From: Cytidiella melzeri
Taxonomy: Eukaryota; Basidiomycota; Agaricomycetes; Polyporales; Irpicaceae
NCBI GenBank assembly: GCA_022592445.1
Contig: JABYQR010000125.1
Coordinates: forward strand, 48,978 to 112,977
Direction: 5' to 3'
Length of the DNA stretch: 64,000 nucleotides
The notes below the pieces were generated by a model. The model saw nothing but the letters and a program-made list of their open reading frames with translations. It had not been told where the DNA came from and made no database searches. Within the stretch, counting starts at the first letter, position 1, and every line of letters starts with the position of its first letter. The position numbers and the translations under genes were made by a program. This document shows positions 62,681 to 64,000 of the stretch, in pieces.

Positions 62681-63061
62681 TATTATGATAAGTAGAGGCC
62701 AGGCGAAGTCACTTTTTCTATAAGGGAAAATAGGAGTATAGTGCAGTTCAGGAGCAAATCAAGCAGATCTAGAATAAAATACAGGTCAGACAGTTGTTCA
62801 TGGTTTCAGCGGAACTTGATTATAGTTACCGATTGATACAACCAGTAGTATACAGCCACTTCCATAACTTTGATGGGGGGTGCGCGAAACACTTGGCGGA
62901 CTAGAGGCTGGGTGGCAATTCGAAGTCGCCGACTGCTCTCGCCCAGCCAAAGGCCGCACGGCACTGCGATGCCAGGTAGCTCCGATCAATACTTGACACA
63001 CTCCGTCACGGTCCGACTAAGCTCACGTGAAATGTTATGCAACCCGCCCATACTTACAATA
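62681..63061. other. Region between serine dehydratase and the Tc1 transposon
   Basis: It contains the upstream region of serine dehydratase. TA at 63060-63061 is the likely Tc1 target dinucleotide. Confidence 0.45.
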
Positions 63062-64000
63062 CAGTAGCGGCAAAAAGTCTTGCGACACCGCGAGCGCGCA
63101 ACATTTTTCTCATCGTTCGAGCTCATTTTTTGCATAAAGTTTTGGGTTACAGTTCTCACACATTCATTATCATGTGAAAATTGTGTCCTTAGTAAAAAAA
63201 GGCTGATTGACGTTGTGCGCGAGGAACTACGTACAATCCGCGCGAAAACTGCATTAGGCGCCCACGTGTTGTACTACTACTATTGCACATCATCTCGACT
63301 ATTCCATGTAAAAATTTGTCAAAAAATTCTGGTAAAATTAGTACCTAGTATAGGACCCCTTTGCCCGCATAAGCTCTGCTGCACGAGTGGGGAGAGACTC
63401 ATACAATCCCTTGATATACCCATCATCCAAATTTGCCCACTCCTCCTGCAATGCCTCCCACAGCTCCTCCTTATTCGACGGTTGCTGCTTGCGAGCGCGT
63501 AATTTGCAGTCTAGATGGTCCCAGACATTCTCCAGAATATTCATATCTGGTGAATTTGGAGGCCAGGGCAATACAGTGATCTTGTTCTCCTTGAACCAAG
63601 CTGTAGCAAGCTTTGACGTGTGCTTTGGATCATTGTCCTGTTGGAAAATGATCTGTCGGCAGGTCAAATCTTGGTCTGCCAATGTGCCCAGAAGGGACTC
63701 TGATAGAATGGAGCAGTAAAGCTTTGCATCCATCTTCCCATCAATGCGGTGTAGCCTTCCTTTTCCCTTCAAAGTGATGCATCCCCACACCATGATACTC
63801 CCACCCCCATGCTTCACTGTCTTCTGCACATTCCGGTCCAAAAACTCCTCGCCCTGTCTTCTTCGGCAGTATTCCCTCCCATCTGAGCCAAATAAATTAA
63901 ATTTGGACTCATCTGAGAACACCATTACCCCCCACTCTTTCTGCCCCCATCTGGTTGCATGTCCAGCCCACCACTTGCGCTTCTTCTTATGAGCTACAGA
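63062..64000 (-). mobile_element. Tc1/mariner transposon, one end, continuing past the window
   Basis: After a TA (63060-63061) the sequence CAGTAGCGGCAAAAAGTC is typical of a Tc1 terminal inverted repeat. The transposase lies inside on the minus strand, so this is the element's 3' end. The other end is outside the window, so the inverted match cannot be checked. Confidence 0.75.
63338..64000 (-). CDS. Tc1-type DD34E transposase, C-terminal part
   Basis: The frame is open from the window edge (KKKRKWWAGHATRWGQKEW upstream) to TAG/TAA at 63338. The catalytic residues are all visible: D in VFSDESKFNLF, D in FQQDNDPKHTS and E in MNILENVWDHLD, with 34 residues between the second D and the E. GGGSIMVWGCI is the conserved motif between them. 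No stop or frameshift is seen in this part, so the copy could be recent or active. The N-terminal helix-turn-helix DNA-binding domain lies outside the window. Confidence 0.9.
   Translation of the reverse strand, partial: SVAHKKKRKWWAGHATRWGQKEWGVMVFSDESKFNLFGSDGREYCRRRQGEEFLDRNVQKTVKHGGGSIMVWGCITLKGKGRLHRIDGKMDAKLYCSILSESLLGTLADQDLTCRQIIFQQDNDPKHTSKLATAWFKENKITVLPWPPNSPDMNILENVWDHLDCKLRARKQQPSNKEELWEALQEEWANLDDGYIKGLYESLPTRAAELMRAKGSYTRY

Overview
The window looks like nuclear DNA of a basidiomycete fungus of the Agaricomycetes. Protein genes are cut by many short introns of about 50-70 bp. The transcription-factor, Rho, clathrin and Tsr4/PDCD2 genes have a fungal character, and the transposons (chromodomain Ty3 elements, a KDZ/Plavaka-like transposase, a Tc1 copy) fit that group. 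A Rhizoctonia/Ceratobasidium-like genome is my best guess, but this is inference from style, not a database result.

Region 1 (1 to about 30 kb) is a nest of mobile elements. Ty3 copy A1 (minus strand, running off the left edge) meets copy A2 (plus strand) head to head around 4.2 kb, making a 2.4-kb imperfect palindrome. A2 is split by a 7.1-kb DNA transposon (5429-12547) with inverted ends and a 4-bp CACA duplication. That transposon carries a decayed KDZ/Plavaka-like transposase and a second, uncharacterised basidiomycete gene, which itself has a 619-bp MITE inside one intron. A2 resumes at 12548 and is cut off inside reverse transcriptase at about 16307. There it abuts Ty3 copy B (minus strand), whose gag is split by an LTR-like insertion; the same piece recurs inverted at 21595-22366. 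Ty3 copy C (plus strand, 22367-29368) is the most complete, with gag, protease, RT, RNase H, integrase, chromodomain and a 3' LTR, but it has four in-frame TGA codons and frameshifts.

All three Ty3 families carry an extra reading frame (ORF0) ahead of gag, and the three ORF0 proteins share motifs. In B and C the ORF0 start codon appears to be split by a leader intron, so it would exist only in spliced RNA. This is the most novel signal in the window.

Region 2 (30 to 63 kb) is dense with host genes. In order they are an Msc2-type zinc transporter, Zn2Cys6 transcription factor 1, a coiled-coil protein, a CCCH/DUF1771/Smr protein, Tsr4/PDCD2, Zn2Cys6 transcription factor 2 (paralogue of the first), a Rho3-type GTPase, clathrin heavy chain, an Any1/PQLC1-like PQ-loop protein and an iron-sulfur L-serine dehydratase. 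All but Rho3 lie on the minus strand. Several act in membrane traffic or polarity (clathrin, Rho3, Any1) or in metal and ribosome homeostasis (Msc2, Tsr4), but nothing shows that they are co-regulated. A Tc1-type transposon runs off the right edge from 63062.
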